Shown: positions 28,608 through 39,706, numbered from the stretch's first letter. The stretch: DNA of 64,000 bases from Actinomycetes bacterium (GCA_021809495.1 JAKAZI010000001.1:1-64000), one strand, 5' to 3'. Made by a program: numbers and translations. Notes: generated by a model not told the origin, from the letters alone.

Positions 28608-28931
28608 GTGGCCGACAACCGTCAAATGATCCGGATCCGGCTGAAGGCCTTCGACCACGGAGTCCTCGACCAGTCAACGGCGAAGATCGTCCAGACGGTC
28701 GAACGGACCAACGCCCGCGTCCAGGGACCGGTGCCGCTGCCGACCGAGACCCACCGCTACACGGTGGTTCGCGGTCCCCACAAGCACAAGGACAGTCGCG
28801 AGCACTTCGAGATGCGCGTGCACAAGCGCCTGCTCGACATCGTGGACCACACCGCCAAGACGGTCGACTCGCTCCAGCGTCTCGACCTGCCGGCCGGCGT
28901 GGACATCGAGATCAAGATTCGTCAGGGTTGA
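28608..28931 (+). CDS. rpsJ: 30S ribosomal protein S10
   Basis: [41 protein letters not shown]. Confidence 0.99.
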   Translation: MADNRQMIRIRLKAFDHGVLDQSTAKIVQTVERTNARVQGPVPLPTETHRYTVVRGPHKHKDSREHFEMRVHKRLLDIVDHTAKTVDSLQRLDLPAGVDIEIKIRQG

Positions 28932-28937
28932 ACCGTC

Positions 28938-28967
28938 GACCCCGCCGGCCTTTGCGCCGGCGGGGTC
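28938..28967 (+). terminator. Terminator-like hairpin between rpsJ and rplC
   Basis: Perfect 12-bp GACCCCGCCGGC-CTTTGC-GCCGGCGGGGTC 7 nt after rpsJ stop. Confidence 0.65.
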
Positions 28968-28981
28968 CGATGGTGTACGGT
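28952..28981 (+). promoter_or_regulatory. Candidate rplC-operon promoter
   Basis: TTGCGC-N18-TACGGT; -35 overlaps loop/3' arm of preceding hairpin. Confidence 0.35.
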
Positions 28982-28999
28982 AGGTAGCCCGCCTTACGG

Positions 29000-29139
29000 G
29001 GTGGGAAAAGTGATGTGTTCAGTTGCCTCCGCGGAGGGACGCTGAACCGAACCAGTCGAGCGCTCCGTTCGGGTTTATCACCTGAACGGGGCGTCTGTGT
29101 GTCGGGATCCGACGCTCAGAACAGCAGAGAGAGGCAAAC
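29000..29139 (+). ncRNA. Candidate structured 5' leader of the rplC operon
   Basis: GTTCAG (29017-29022) can pair with CTGAAC at 29042-29047 or 29082-29087; internal CCTCCGCGGAGG; CGTTC/GAACG hairpin 29066-29088. Confidence 0.4.
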
Positions 29140-29799
29140 GTGGCGACCAAAGCGATCGTCGGCGAGAAGGTGGGCATGACCCAGATCTGGGATGACCAGA
29201 ACCGGGCCGTTCCCGTCACGGTGGTACGGGTGAGCCCGGCCCGCGTCGTCCAGGTGAAGACCCCGGAGAAGGAGGGCTACAGCGCCGTCCAGGTGACCTG
29301 GGGCACGCGTCGGCTGAACACGCTGACCAAGCCCGAACTCGGACACTTCGAGAAGGCGGGCGTCGCGCCCGGCACCAAGCTCGTCGAGCTGCGCCTCGAC
29401 GACGTCGCCGGGTACGTCGTCGGCCAGGAGATCCTCGCGTCCACCTTCGAGAAGGGCGAGAAGATCGACGCGACGGCCGTCGCCAAGGGCAAGGGCTTCG
29501 CCGGTGGCATGAAGCGCCACAACTTCAAGGGCCAGGGCGGCGCGCACGGTAACCACAAGCACCACCGCGCGCCGGGCTCCATCGGCGCCTGTGCGACGCC
29601 GGGACGCGTGTTCAAGGGCACGCGCATGGCCGGGCGCATGGGTGGCTCCCAGGTGACCACGACCAACCTCGAGGTGGTCAGCGTCGACGTCGACCGTCAC
29701 CTCGTGCTCGTCAAGGGTGCCGTTCCGGGCCCGCGCGGCGGGGTCGTGGTGCTGCGCACCTCGGTGAAGAACCCGATGAAGGCCGGAGGTCTGCGATGA
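29140..29799 (+). CDS. rplC: 50S ribosomal protein L3
   Basis: MATKAIVGEKVGMTQIWDDQNRAVPVTVV; GTG start after GAGAGAGG. Confidence 0.98.
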   Translation: MATKAIVGEKVGMTQIWDDQNRAVPVTVVRVSPARVVQVKTPEKEGYSAVQVTWGTRRLNTLTKPELGHFEKAGVAPGTKLVELRLDDVAGYVVGQEILASTFEKGEKIDATAVAKGKGFAGGMKRHNFKGQGGAHGNHKHHRAPGSIGACATPGRVFKGTRMAGRMGGSQVTTTNLEVVSVDVDRHLVLVKGAVPGPRGGVVVLRTSVKNPMKAGGLR

Positions 29800-30476
29800 G
29801 CGACGTCTTTACCCTGCGCGGTCCCGTGAAGAAGGACCGTCCCGCACCCGTCTCGCGCAGCGTCGAGCGCCGCAGCCTCGACGGCGCGACGCTCGGCACC
29901 GTCGAGCTCGAGCCCACGATCTTTGGCATCGAGCCCAACATGGCCGTGCTGCACCAGGTCGTCACGGCCCAGCTGGCCGCGAAGCGCTCGGGCACCCAGT
30001 CGACCAAGACCCGCAAAGAGGTCTCGGGTGGTGGCAAGAAGCCGTTCCGCCAGAAGGGCACCGGCGGGGCCCGCCAGGGCACCATCCGCGCGCCGCACTA
30101 CCCCGGCGGTGGTATCGCGCTCGGGCCCAAGCCGCGCAAGTACGACCAGAAGACGCCCAAGAAGATGATCCGCCTGGCCCTCTACTCGGCGCTGTCGGAT
30201 CGCGCGGCCGAGTCGCGCGTGGCGCTGGTGGACTCCTTTGACACCTGGACCGAGCCCAAGACCAAGACCGCGCTCGGGGCGCTCAGCGCACTGGGCCTCG
30301 AGGGCAAGATCCTCGTCGTGATCAACCGCGGCGACGCCGTCGCCTACTACTCGTTCAACAACCTCGACCACGTCAAGACCATCGACGAGGGCGAGATCAA
30401 CGCTTACGACGTGCTCGAGGCGGACTGGGTGCTCTTCACCGACGCCACGCTGCCGCGCGCCAAGGAGGACAACTGA
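29796..30476 (+). CDS. rplD: 50S ribosomal protein L4
   Basis: TQSTKTRKEVSGGGKKPFRQKGTGGARQGTIRAPHYPGGGIALGPKPR. Confidence 0.98.
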   Translation: MSDVFTLRGPVKKDRPAPVSRSVERRSLDGATLGTVELEPTIFGIEPNMAVLHQVVTAQLAAKRSGTQSTKTRKEVSGGGKKPFRQKGTGGARQGTIRAPHYPGGGIALGPKPRKYDQKTPKKMIRLALYSALSDRAAESRVALVDSFDTWTEPKTKTALGALSALGLEGKILVVINRGDAVAYYSFNNLDHVKTIDEGEINAYDVLEADWVLFTDATLPRAKEDN

Positions 30477-30766
30477 TGCGCGACGCCATGAGCATCCTGA
30501 TTCGCCCGGTGGTCTCTGAGAAGACCTACGCCCTGATGGACCGGGGCACCTACGTCTTCGTCGTCGACCCCCGCGCCACCAAGATCGACGTGCGCAACGC
30601 CGTCGAGCAGGCCTTCAGCGTGAAGGTCGTCAACGTCAACACCCTGAACCGCAAGGGCAAGTCGACTCGCAACCTGCGCACCGGCGTGCGCGGCTCGCGT
30701 CCCGGCTCCAAGCGCGCCATCGTCACCCTGCGCCAGGGCGACACGATCAACCTCTTCGAGAGTTAA
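30476..30766 (+). CDS. rplW: 50S ribosomal protein L23
   Basis: [41 protein letters not shown]. Confidence 0.97.
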   Translation: MRDAMSILIRPVVSEKTYALMDRGTYVFVVDPRATKIDVRNAVEQAFSVKVVNVNTLNRKGKSTRNLRTGVRGSRPGSKRAIVTLRQGDTINLFES

Positions 30767-30774
30767 GGAACGCC

Positions 30775-31608
30775 ATGGCACTGCGTCACCGCAAACCCAC
30801 GAGCCCGGGCCGCCGGTTCCAGACGGTCTCGGACTTCGCCGAGATCACCAAGGACCACCCCGAGAAGTCGCTGCTCGAGCCCAAGCCCCGCACGGGCGGA
30901 CGCAACAGCTACGGCCGCAAGACGTCGCGTCACCGCGGCGGCGGCCACAAGCAGCAGTACCGCGTCATCGACTTCAAGCGAAACAAGGACGGCGTGCCGG
31001 CCACGGTCGCGGCGATCGAGTACGACCCGAACCGTTCGTGTCGCATCGCCCTGCTGCACTACGCCGACGGTGAGAAGCGCTACATCCTCGCCGCCCACGG
31101 CCTGAAGGTCGGCGACGTCGTCTCCTCGGGTCCCAAGGCCGACATCCGTACGGGTAACGCCCTGCCGATGCGCTTCATCCCGACCGGTTCGACCGTGCAC
31201 AACGTCGAGCTGCGCCCCGGCGGCGGCGGCAAGATGGCCCGCAGCGCCGGCATGAGCGTCCAGCTCGTGGCCAAGGACGGCGGCTTCGCCACCCTGCGTC
31301 TGCCCTCGACCGAGATGCGCCGCGTCCCGATCGACTGCCGCGCGACGCTCGGCGAGATCGGCAACTCCGAGCACGAGCTCATCAAGGTGGGCAAGGCCGG
31401 TCGCAACCGCTGGAAGGGCATCCGCCCCCAGACTCGTGGTGTGGCCATGAACCCCGTCGACCACCCGCTCGGTGGTGGTGAGGGCAAGACCTCGGGTGGA
31501 CGCCACCCGGTCTCCCCGTGGGGTCAGCCAGAAGGTCGTACGCGTCTGCCGAAGTCCTCGGACGCGCTCATCATTCGTCGTCGTCGCGGACGCGGATCGC
31601 GGAGGTAG
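30775..31608 (+). CDS. rplB: 50S ribosomal protein L2
   Basis: [61 protein letters not shown]. Confidence 0.99.
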   Translation: MALRHRKPTSPGRRFQTVSDFAEITKDHPEKSLLEPKPRTGGRNSYGRKTSRHRGGGHKQQYRVIDFKRNKDGVPATVAAIEYDPNRSCRIALLHYADGEKRYILAAHGLKVGDVVSSGPKADIRTGNALPMRFIPTGSTVHNVELRPGGGGKMARSAGMSVQLVAKDGGFATLRLPSTEMRRVPIDCRATLGEIGNSEHELIKVGKAGRNRWKGIRPQTRGVAMNPVDHPLGGGEGKTSGGRHPVSPWGQPEGRTRLPKSSDALIIRRRRGRGSRR

Positions 31609-31611
31609 GAA

Positions 31612-31890
31612 ATGTCACGCAGCTTGAAGAAGGGTCCGTTCATCGACGCCCACCTGTTGAAGAAGGTGGATGCCATGAACGCGGCCAACGAGAAGAAGGT
31701 CATCAAGACCTGGAGCCGACGTTCGACCGTCATCCCCGACATGGTCGGGCACACCTTCGCCGTCCACGACGGCCGTCGCCACGTGCCGGTCTTCGTCAAC
31801 GAGTCGATGGTCGGCCACAAGCTCGGCGAATTCGCCCCGACGCGGACCTTCAAGTTCCACGCGGGCCAGGAAAAGACGGGTAGGCGATAA
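31612..31890 (+). CDS. rpsS: 30S ribosomal protein S19
   Basis: [19 protein letters not shown]. Confidence 0.99.
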   Translation: MSRSLKKGPFIDAHLLKKVDAMNAANEKKVIKTWSRRSTVIPDMVGHTFAVHDGRRHVPVFVNESMVGHKLGEFAPTRTFKFHAGQEKTGRR

Positions 31891-32564
31891 TGACCGGTCC
31901 GAAGACCAACGAACGCCCCGGGACCCGCGCGGTACTGCGCGGGTACCACATGTCGGCGAGCAAGGCCCGCGTGGTGCTCAACCTCATCCGCGGCGAGGAC
32001 GTGAACACGGCGCGCGAGATCCTCGCGCTCACCAGCCGTGAAGCAGCCGACGTCGTCGGCAAGGTGCTCGCCTCGGCCGTCGCCAACGCCGTGAACAACG
32101 ACGGACAGTCGGCCGACGAGCTCTACGTCTCGGCGGCCTTCGCCGACGAGGGCGTGACGATGAAGCGGTTCTCGCCCCGTGCGCGCGGTCGCGCCGGCAA
32201 GATCCTCAAGCGGGCCTGTCACATCACGGTGATCGTGTCACGCCTCGAAGAAGACCGACTCGAGGTGCTGCGCGCCGCGCGCAACGCCCAGGCGACCGCG
32301 TCGCGCAGCCGCCGGGTGGCGTCCTCGCGCAAGCGCGCCGACCAGCAGGCGAGCCTCAACAAGCGCGAGGCGGCCCAAGAGGCCGAAGCGCTCGAGGCCG
32401 AGGCGACCGAGGTCGAGACCGATGTCACGACCGACGTCGTGACCGACGTCACGACGACCGACGTCGTCGAGACGACCACCGAGACGAGCGACGAGGCGAC
32501 CGACGAGACGGACGCGAGCGACGAGGCGACCGATGTCGTCGAGACCGAAGAGACGGAGAAGTAA
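31890..32564 (+). CDS. rplV: 50S ribosomal protein L22 with about 100-aa C-terminal extension
   Basis: L22 core to [10 protein letters not shown], then basic segment and Thr/Asp/Glu repeat tail. Confidence 0.96.
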   Translation: MTGPKTNERPGTRAVLRGYHMSASKARVVLNLIRGEDVNTAREILALTSREAADVVGKVLASAVANAVNNDGQSADELYVSAAFADEGVTMKRFSPRARGRAGKILKRACHITVIVSRLEEDRLEVLRAARNAQATASRSRRVASSRKRADQQASLNKREAAQEAEALEAEATEVETDVTTDVVTDVTTTDVVETTTETSDEATDETDASDEATDVVETEETEK

Positions 32565-33488
32565 ATGGGTCAGAAGGTAAATCCCTACGGGTTCCGTCTC
32601 GGCATCACGACGGACTGGAAGTCGCGTTGGTTCAAGGAGAAGGGGTACAAGGACCTCGTCGTCGAGGACTGGAAGATCCGCGACTACCTGACCCGCCAGC
32701 TCGAGAGCGCCGCCGTGAGCCGCATCGAGATCGAGCGCAACTCCGACCGCATCCGCGTCGACATCCACACGGCCCGTCCGGGTATCGTGATCGGCCGTCG
32801 CGGTGGCGAGGCCGACCGCCTGAAGAAGGACCTCGAGAAGATCACGGGTCAGAAGAACAAGATCTCCCTGAACATCCAGGAGATCAAGCAGCCCGAACTC
32901 GACGCGGCGTTGATCGCCCAGGGGATCTGCGACCAGCTGATCCGTCGCGTGGCCTTCCGCCGCGCGATGAAGCGGGGCATCCAGACCGTCCAGAAGGCCG
33001 GCGCCTTGGGCGTGAAGATCCAGGCGTCGGGTCGTCTCGGCGGCGCGGAGATGTCGCGGCGCGAGTCCTACCGTGAGGGCCGGGTCCCGCTGCACACGCT
33101 GCGCGCGGACATCGACTACGGCTTTCGCGAGGCGCGCACCTCGACGGGGCGCATCGGTGTGAAGGTCTGGATCTACAAGGGCGACATCCTGCCCTACCAG
33201 TTGACCAACGACGAGAAGATCGTTCGCGAGGCCGCGATGGCGGCCGGCGACGCGGTCCCGGTCGGCTCGGGTGCCGCGCCCAAGGGCGTCGTGCGCGCCG
33301 GCGGCGGACGTCGCCGGGCGGTCGAGGCCGAGGCCCCGGTGGCCCCGGTCGTCGTCGAGGAGCGCCCGGCCGACCTGCTGGTCGCCCCCGAGGACGTCGA
33401 ACGGCAGTTGAGTGTCGAAGAGGAGATCGAGCGTCGCACGGCGCAGGATCACACCGACACGCCGCACTTTCGAAAGGACGTGGAGTAA
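32565..33488 (+). CDS. rpsC: 30S ribosomal protein S3 with C-terminal extension
   Basis: [54 protein letters not shown]. Confidence 0.98.
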   Translation: MGQKVNPYGFRLGITTDWKSRWFKEKGYKDLVVEDWKIRDYLTRQLESAAVSRIEIERNSDRIRVDIHTARPGIVIGRRGGEADRLKKDLEKITGQKNKISLNIQEIKQPELDAALIAQGICDQLIRRVAFRRAMKRGIQTVQKAGALGVKIQASGRLGGAEMSRRESYREGRVPLHTLRADIDYGFREARTSTGRIGVKVWIYKGDILPYQLTNDEKIVREAAMAAGDAVPVGSGAAPKGVVRAGGGRRRAVEAEAPVAPVVVEERPADLLVAPEDVERQLSVEEEIERRTAQDHTDTPHFRKDVE

Positions 33489-33490
33489 TC

Positions 33491-33928
33491 ATGTTGATGC
33501 CCCGCAAGGTGAAGCACCGCAAGCAGCAGCGCGGCCGCATGACCGGAATGGCCAAGGGCGGCACGGAGCTGATCTTCGGTGACTTCGGGATCCAGGCATT
33601 GGAGGCCGGGTGGATCACGGCGCGCCAGATTGAGGCCGCCCGTATCGCGATGACCCGCCACGTGCGCCGTGGTGGCAAGGTCTGGATCCGGGTCTTCCCG
33701 GACAAGCCCGTCACCCAGAAGCCGGCCGAGACCCGCATGGGTTCGGGCAAGGGCAACCCGGAGTTCTGGGTCGCCGTCGTCAAGCCCGGCCGCGTGATGT
33801 TCGAACTGGGTGGGGTCGACGAGGCCCTCGCGCGCGCCGCCATGGAGCGCGCCATCCAGAAGCTGCCGATCAAGGCGAAGTTCGTCGTGCGTCCCGGGAC
33901 CCACGGCACCCCGGAGGTGACGATCTGA
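33491..33928 (+). CDS. rplP: 50S ribosomal protein L16
   Basis: [37 protein letters not shown]. Confidence 0.98.
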   Translation: MLMPRKVKHRKQQRGRMTGMAKGGTELIFGDFGIQALEAGWITARQIEAARIAMTRHVRRGGKVWIRVFPDKPVTQKPAETRMGSGKGNPEFWVAVVKPGRVMFELGGVDEALARAAMERAIQKLPIKAKFVVRPGTHGTPEVTI

Positions 33929-34161
33929 TGGCTAAGACCAGTGAGCGTCGGGCCGAGCTGCGTCAGCTCGGCGACAACGAACTCGTTGAGCGTCTCGGTG
34001 AGACGCGGCGCGAGTTGTTCAACCTCCGGTTCCAGCTGGCCACCGGCCAGTTGGACGACTCCGCGCGGTTGCGCGAGGTCCGCAAGGACATCGCCCGGCT
34101 CGCCACCCTCGTTCGCGAGCGTGAGATCGCGGCCGCCGAGGCCCAGGAAGCAGGTGAGTGA
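33928..34161 (+). CDS. rpmC: 50S ribosomal protein L29
   Basis: [36 protein letters not shown]. Confidence 0.97.
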   Translation: MAKTSERRAELRQLGDNELVERLGETRRELFNLRFQLATGQLDDSARLREVRKDIARLATLVREREIAAAEAQEAGE

Positions 34162-34439
34162 TGACTGACGAGACCAACCCCGTGAAGCGCGAGAACCCGC
34201 GCAAGGTGCGCGAGGGCATCGTCGTGTCGGACAAGATGAACGCGACGCTGGTCGTCGCCGTGAACGAGCGGGTGAGCCACCCGCGCTACGGCAAGACGGT
34301 CCAGCGCACGAAGAAGCTGTACGTGCACGACGCGGCCAATGACGCCAAGGTGGGCGACCGGGTTCGGGTCCAAGAGACCCGTCCGCTGTCCAAGCTGAAG
34401 CGCTGGCGCCTGACCGAGATCGTGGAGCGTGCGCGATGA
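34158..34439 (+). CDS. rpsQ: 30S ribosomal protein S17
   Basis: [41 protein letters not shown]. Confidence 0.98.
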   Translation: MMTDETNPVKRENPRKVREGIVVSDKMNATLVVAVNERVSHPRYGKTVQRTKKLYVHDAANDAKVGDRVRVQETRPLSKLKRWRLTEIVERAR

Positions 34440-34804
34440 TCCAGCAGGAATCCCGACTCAAGGTCGCCGACAACTCGGGCGCCAAGGAAGTGCTGTGCAT
34501 TCGCGTGCTCGGCGGATCGCGGCGTCGCTACGCCTCGATCGGTGACGTCTTCATCGCCACGGTGAAGGACGCCATCCCGGGCGCCGCGGTGAAGAAGGGT
34601 GACGTGGTGCGCTGCGTCGTCGTGCGTACCGCCAAGGAGAAGCGTCGTCCCGACGGCTCCTACATCAAGTTCGACGAGAACGCGGCCGTGCTGATCAACG
34701 ATCAGCTCCAGCCGCGCGGCACCCGAATCTTCGGGCCCGTCGGGCGCGAACTGCGCGACAAGAAGTTCATGCGAATCATTTCGCTGGCGCCGGAGGTGTT
34801 GTAA
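34436..34804 (+). CDS. rplN: 50S ribosomal protein L14
   Basis: [37 protein letters not shown]. Confidence 0.99.
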   Translation: MIQQESRLKVADNSGAKEVLCIRVLGGSRRRYASIGDVFIATVKDAIPGAAVKKGDVVRCVVVRTAKEKRRPDGSYIKFDENAAVLINDQLQPRGTRIFGPVGRELRDKKFMRIISLAPEVL

Positions 34805-35109
34805 TGAAGATTCGTAAGGGTGACGACGTGCTCGTGCTCGCCGGCAAGTTCCGCGGTGAGCGGGCCATCGTCGAAGAGGCCAAGCCCCAGAGTGACAAGG
34901 TCGTGCTCGACGGGCTGAACATCGCCAAGCGGCACACCAAGCAGACCGGCGCCATGATGCAGGCCGGGATCATCGACAAGGTCATGCCGATGCACGTGTC
35001 CAACGTCGCGCTGTGGTGCGACGGTCACAAGGGGCCGGCCAAGGTCGGCTACTCCGAAGTGGACGGCACCAAGGTGCGCGTCTGTCGCAAGTGTGGGGAG
35101 GCGCTGTGA
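34804..35109 (+). CDS. rplX: 50S ribosomal protein L24
   Basis: [46 protein letters not shown]. Confidence 0.97.
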   Translation: MKIRKGDDVLVLAGKFRGERAIVEEAKPQSDKVVLDGLNIAKRHTKQTGAMMQAGIIDKVMPMHVSNVALWCDGHKGPAKVGYSEVDGTKVRVCRKCGEAL

Positions 35110-35663
35110 GCGTACGTCCACGTCTGAAGACCCGGTACGACGAGGAGATCCGCGCGGCGTTGCAGGCCGAGCTGGGTCTGGCCAACGTCATGCAGGTCCC
35201 ACGACTCGAGAAGATCGTCCTGAACTCGGGCGTCGGCCGCGCCACCCAGCAGGCCTCGCTGCTCGAGGGCGCCCAGCGCGACCTCGAGCTCATCACGGGC
35301 CAGAAGCCGATCGTCACCCGCGCGAAGAAGTCCATCGCGAGCTTCAAGCTGCGCGAGACCCAGCCGATCGGCGTCAAGGTGACGCTGCGCGGCGATCGGG
35401 CGTGGGAGTTCTTCGACCGGTTGATCAGCCTCGCGATCCCGCGCATCCGTGACTTCCGCGGTCTGTCGGCCAAGTCCTTCGACGGGCACGGGAACTACAC
35501 CTTTGGCATCAACGACCAGTTGATCTTCCCCGAGATCGACTACGACAAGATCGATGCGCCGCGTGGATTCGACATCACGATCGTCACCACGGCCGCGACC
35601 GACGAGCAGGGTCGCGCATTCCTGCGCGCCTACGGCTTCCCCTTCAAGCAGGAGACTCGATAG
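35106..35663 (+). CDS. rplE: 50S ribosomal protein L5
   Basis: [22 protein letters not shown] start overlapping rplX stop. Confidence 0.97.
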   Translation: MSVRPRLKTRYDEEIRAALQAELGLANVMQVPRLEKIVLNSGVGRATQQASLLEGAQRDLELITGQKPIVTRAKKSIASFKLRETQPIGVKVTLRGDRAWEFFDRLISLAIPRIRDFRGLSAKSFDGHGNYTFGINDQLIFPEIDYDKIDAPRGFDITIVTTAATDEQGRAFLRAYGFPFKQETR

Positions 35664-35665
35664 AC

Positions 35666-35851
35666 ATGGCGAAGAAGTCGCTTCGAATCAAGCAGCAGCA
35701 GACCCCCAAGTTCTCGACGCGCGCCTACACGCGCTGCGAGCGCTGCGGCCGGCCGCGCTCGGTGTACCGCAAGTTCGGACTCTGCCGCATCTGCCTGCGC
35801 CAAATGGTGCACGCGGGTGAAGTGCCGGGTGTCACCAAGGCGAGTTGGTAG
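35666..35851 (+). CDS. rpsZ: 30S ribosomal protein S14 type Z (zinc-binding)
   Basis: 61 aa, [23 protein letters not shown] zinc ribbon. Confidence 0.97.
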   Translation: MAKKSLRIKQQQTPKFSTRAYTRCERCGRPRSVYRKFGLCRICLRQMVHAGEVPGVTKASW

Positions 35852-35859
35852 GAGATCTC

Positions 35860-36264
35860 ATGACGATGACCGACCCGATCGCCGACATGCTCACGCGTAT
35901 TCGCAACGCGAACGCGGCCATGTTCGACCACGTATCCATGCCGAGTTCGAAGTTGAAGGAGAACCTCGCCACGCTGCTCCAGCGTGAGGGCTTCATCAAC
36001 AGCTTCACCGTGACTCGCACCGAGGGCAAGCCCGGCGCCACCCTGCGCATCGAGCTGAAGTACTCGGCCGACCGACAGAAGACCATCGTGGGCTTGAAGC
36101 GCGTCTCCAAGCCCGGTCTGCGTATCTACAAGAAGTCCGACCAGATGCCCAAGGTGCTCGGCGGCGTGGGCGTGGCCGTCGTCTCGACGAGCCACGGTCT
36201 CATGACCGACCGCGAAGCCCGCAAGGCGAAGCTGGGCGGCGAGGTGCTGTGTTATGTCTGGTAA
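35860..36264 (+). CDS. rpsH: 30S ribosomal protein S8
   Basis: [37 protein letters not shown]. Confidence 0.98.
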   Translation: MTMTDPIADMLTRIRNANAAMFDHVSMPSSKLKENLATLLQREGFINSFTVTRTEGKPGATLRIELKYSADRQKTIVGLKRVSKPGLRIYKKSDQMPKVLGGVGVAVVSTSHGLMTDREARKAKLGGEVLCYVW

Positions 36265-36293
36265 CCGGCCCGTGAATCACCAGGAGGAAGCTC

Positions 36294-36833
36294 ATGTCGC
36301 GCATCGGTCGTAACCCGATCACGGTCCCCTCGACGGTCACCGTCGACGTGGTGGACAGCGTGGTGACGGTCGCCGGCCCCAACGGGACGATGACGCGCAC
36401 GCTGCCCGACGGGATCACGATCACCCGCGAGGGGGACGTGCTCGCCGTCGAGCGTCGCAACGACGAGACCCAGTACCGTGCCCTGCACGGACTCACCCGG
36501 ACCCTGGTCGCCAACATGGTCGTCGGCGTGACGACCGGCTGGACCAAGGAGCTCGAGATCATCGGCGTCGGTTACCGCGCGGCCGCCTCGGGCGCCGACG
36601 CGCTCGACCTGTCGCTCGGCTTCAGCCACCCGGTCAAGTTCACCGCGCCCGCCGGGGTCACCTTCGAGGTCCCCACGCCGACGCGCGTCGTCGTCAAGGG
36701 CGCCGACAAGGAAGTCGTCGGCCAGGTGGCCGCGACCATCCGCAAGATTCGTAAGCCCGAGCCCTACAAGGGCAAGGGTGTGCGCTACCTCGGTGAGAAG
36801 GTTCTGCGCAAGGCTGGAAAGGCGGCGAAGTAA
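36294..36833 (+). CDS. rplF: 50S ribosomal protein L6
   Basis: [39 protein letters not shown]. Confidence 0.98.
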   Translation: MSRIGRNPITVPSTVTVDVVDSVVTVAGPNGTMTRTLPDGITITREGDVLAVERRNDETQYRALHGLTRTLVANMVVGVTTGWTKELEIIGVGYRAAASGADALDLSLGFSHPVKFTAPAGVTFEVPTPTRVVVKGADKEVVGQVAATIRKIRKPEPYKGKGVRYLGEKVLRKAGKAAK

Positions 36834-37189
36834 TGGCCCGTACGACTCGTGAACTCCGCCAGCGCCGTCACCGGCGACTGCGCAAGCACCTGGCCGGCAC
36901 GGCCGAGCGGCCCCGCGTCGCCCTGAGCCGCTCCAACCGCCACATCTCGGCCCAGATCATCGACGACGACGCGGGCCGCACGCTCGCCGCCGCCTCGTCG
37001 GTGGAGACCTCGCTGCGCAGCGTCTCGGGTGGCAACATCGAGGGCGCCAAGGCCGTCGCGGCGGTGCTCGCCGAGCGGGCCCAGGCCGCCAACATCACCA
37101 CCGTGGTCTTTGACCGCGGGGGTTTCGACTACCACGGGCGCGTCGCCGCCTTCGCCGACGCGCTGCGTCAGGCCGGACTGGAGTTCTAA
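36833..37189 (+). CDS. rplR: 50S ribosomal protein L18
   Basis: [56 protein letters not shown]. Confidence 0.98.
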   Translation: MARTTRELRQRRHRRLRKHLAGTAERPRVALSRSNRHISAQIIDDDAGRTLAAASSVETSLRSVSGGNIEGAKAVAAVLAERAQAANITTVVFDRGGFDYHGRVAAFADALRQAGLEF

Positions 37190-37746
37190 TGGATCTGGAA
37201 CAGTACGAAGAGCGGACCATCAAGGTCAACCGCGTGTCCAAGGTCGTCAAGGGTGGTCGTCGGTTCTCCTTCACCGCATTGATGGTGATCGGTGACGGCA
37301 ACGGCCGCGTCGGTCTGGGCTACGGCAAGGCCAAGGAGGCCGGTCTGGCCGTGCAGAAGGGACTCGAAGAGGCTCGCAAGAACATCTTCGAGGTGCCCCT
37401 CGCCGGGTCCACGATCGTCTACCCGGTGATCGGCAGCTCCGGCGCCGGTCGCGTGCTGATGAAGCCCGCCGCGCCCGGTACCGGTGTGATCGCCGGCGGC
37501 GCCGCGCGCGCCATCCTCGAGATGGCCGGCGTGAAGGACATCATCGCCAAGTCGTTGGGCTCGTCCAACGGCATCAACGTCGCCCACGCGACCATCGAGG
37601 GGCTCAAGCAGTTGCGCCGCCCCGAGCGCATCGCCGCCCAGCGTGGAAAGGCCCTCGACGAGGTCATCCCGTCGGGGACGCTTCGCGCCTACCGCGAACG
37701 CCAGCGTGAGGGCGACCTGTTCAAGACGGAGACCACGCATGGCTAA
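37189..37746 (+). CDS. rpsE: 30S ribosomal protein S5
   Basis: [43 protein letters not shown]. Confidence 0.98.
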   Translation: MDLEQYEERTIKVNRVSKVVKGGRRFSFTALMVIGDGNGRVGLGYGKAKEAGLAVQKGLEEARKNIFEVPLAGSTIVYPVIGSSGAGRVLMKPAAPGTGVIAGGAARAILEMAGVKDIIAKSLGSSNGINVAHATIEGLKQLRRPERIAAQRGKALDEVIPSGTLRAYRERQREGDLFKTETTHG

Positions 37747-37924
37747 GTTGAAGGTGACCCAAGTCCGATCGTCGATCGCCACCAAGCCCAAGCACCGCGG
37801 CACGCTGCGCGCGCTCGGGCTGCGCGGCATCGGCCAGTCCAACGTGCTGCCCGACCGTCCCGAGATTCACGGGATGATCGCCCGCGTGCCGCACCTGATC
37901 ACCGTAGAAGAGGTGGCTGAATGA
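37739..37924 (+). CDS. rpmD: 50S ribosomal protein L30
   Basis: [47 protein letters not shown]; overlaps rpsE end. Confidence 0.97.
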   Translation: MAKLKVTQVRSSIATKPKHRGTLRALGLRGIGQSNVLPDRPEIHGMIARVPHLITVEEVAE

Positions 37925-38406
37925 AGTTGCACGATCTCCAGGCCCCCGCCGGCTCCAAGCACCGCAAGAAGATCGTCGGTCGCGGTATCGGCGGACACGG
38001 CGGCAAGACCGCCGGCCGCGGCACCAAGGGTCAGAAGGCCCGCCGCCAGATCCCCGCGGGCTTCGAGGGTGGCCAGCTGCCCCTGATGCAGCGCATCCCC
38101 AAGCTCAAGGGCTTCACGAACCCGTTCCGCGTGGAGTACACGCCCGTCAACCTCGACGCGATCACCGCGCTCGGGGCCGACGTCGTCACGCCCGAGGTGC
38201 TCGTCGCCAACGGGCTGGCGCGAAAGAACGACCTCGTGAAGGTGCTCGGTCGCGGCTCACTCGACAAGGCGGTCTCAATCTCGGCGCACGGATTCTCGGC
38301 GTCGGCTCGCAGCGCCATCGAGGCGGCCGGTGGCAGCGTCACCGTCTTGGACAAGCCCTTCGCGGTTCGTCCGCCGGCCTCCGGCAACCAGCACCAGAAC
38401 CGCTAG
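37921..38406 (+). CDS. rplO: 50S ribosomal protein L15
   Basis: [41 protein letters not shown]. Confidence 0.98.
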   Translation: MKLHDLQAPAGSKHRKKIVGRGIGGHGGKTAGRGTKGQKARRQIPAGFEGGQLPLMQRIPKLKGFTNPFRVEYTPVNLDAITALGADVVTPEVLVANGLARKNDLVKVLGRGSLDKAVSISAHGFSASARSAIEAAGGSVTVLDKPFAVRPPASGNQHQNR

Positions 38407-38415
38407 GGCGTCGTC

Positions 38416-39705
38416 GTGCTGCGTCGACTCGCGAACATCTTTCGCGTACCGGACCTTCGCAACAAGGTCATCTTCACGGTCGCGATCATCTGCCTCTACC
38501 AGCTCGGCGCCAACCTGCCCATCCCCGGGGTCAGTTGGTCCCAGGTCCAGGTGCTCCAGTCCAAGGCCGGCGCGTCGGGCGTGCTCGGCTTCTTGAACCT
38601 GTTCAGTGGCGGGGCGCTCACGCGCCTCGCGGTCTTCGGCCTCGGGGTCATGCCCTACATCACGAGCTCCATCGTGATCCAGCTGCTCACCACCGTCATC
38701 CCCAAGCTGACCGAGTGGCGTGACCAGGGCGCCGTGGGCGAGAAGCGCATCACCCAGACGACGCGCTACCTCACCATCGGCCTGGCGCTGCTGCAGTCGA
38801 CCGGCCTGATCTACGCCTTCCACGGCCACGACCAGGCCCTGCTCGGCTTCAACATCGACCTGATCCCCCGGTTCAACCTGTGGCTGGGCCTGTTCATGGT
38901 GGCCATCATGACCGCCGGGACGGCCTTCGTGATGTGGCTCGCCGAGTTGATCACCCAGCGCGGCGTCGGCCAGGGGATGAGCCTCTTGATCTTCGCGAAC
39001 GTCGTGGCGGGCCTGCCCTCGGGCGGTCGCGCGGTCTACGCCGAGGGCGGGCCGGTCAAGTTCTACACCATCGTGGTCATCTCGATCGCCCTGCTGGTGC
39101 TCATCGTCTTCATGGACAACGGCCAGCGCCGGATCCCGGTCACCTTCGCGCGACGGGTCGTCGGGCGCAAGGAGATGGGCGGTAATTCGACCTACATCCC
39201 CTTGAAGGTGAACCAGTCGGGCGTGATCCCGATCATCTTCGCCTCCTCGGTGCTCTACATCCCGGTCCTGTTGTCCAACGTCGTGCCGTGGACGGGCTTC
39301 CAGCACTTCGTCAACTCGTCGTTGCAGCCGACCAGCTTCTTCTACATCCTCTCGGACTTCGCGCTCATCTTGGCCTTCACGTTCTTCTACGTGTACATCG
39401 CCTTCGAGCCCCACCAGCAGGCCGAGTTGCTGCGCCAGCAGGGCGGCTTCGTCCCGGGCATCCGCCCGGGCCTGCCGACCGAGAAGTACTTCGCCAAGAT
39501 GCTCTCGCGCATCACCACGGTCGGCGCGGTCTTCCTCGCCGGCGTCGCGGTGGTGCCCGCGGTCCTGATGGCGCTGTGGCACATCAACCGCTTCCCGTAC
39601 TACGGCACGACCTTGCTGATCGCGGTCGGCGTCGCGCTCGAGACGATGCGCCAGATCGACAGCCAGCTCATGATGCGCAACTACGAAGGGTTCCTCAAGC
39701 GCTGA
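38416..39705 (+). CDS. secY: Preprotein translocase subunit SecY
   Basis: MLRRLANIFRVPDLRNKVIFTVAIICLYQLGANLPIPGV; 10-TM pattern; GTG start. Confidence 0.98.
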   Translation: MLRRLANIFRVPDLRNKVIFTVAIICLYQLGANLPIPGVSWSQVQVLQSKAGASGVLGFLNLFSGGALTRLAVFGLGVMPYITSSIVIQLLTTVIPKLTEWRDQGAVGEKRITQTTRYLTIGLALLQSTGLIYAFHGHDQALLGFNIDLIPRFNLWLGLFMVAIMTAGTAFVMWLAELITQRGVGQGMSLLIFANVVAGLPSGGRAVYAEGGPVKFYTIVVISIALLVLIVFMDNGQRRIPVTFARRVVGRKEMGGNSTYIPLKVNQSGVIPIIFASSVLYIPVLLSNVVPWTGFQHFVNSSLQPTSFFYILSDFALILAFTFFYVYIAFEPHQQAELLRQQGGFVPGIRPGLPTEKYFAKMLSRITTVGAVFLAGVAVVPAVLMALWHINRFPYYGTTLLIAVGVALETMRQIDSQLMMRNYEGFLKR

Positions 39706-39706
39706 C

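Noticed and set aside
32395-32561. Repeat tract in rplV considered as a CRISPR-like or tandem-repeat locus
   Set aside because: Repeats are short, imperfect, in frame and continuous with L22; no spacer architecture.
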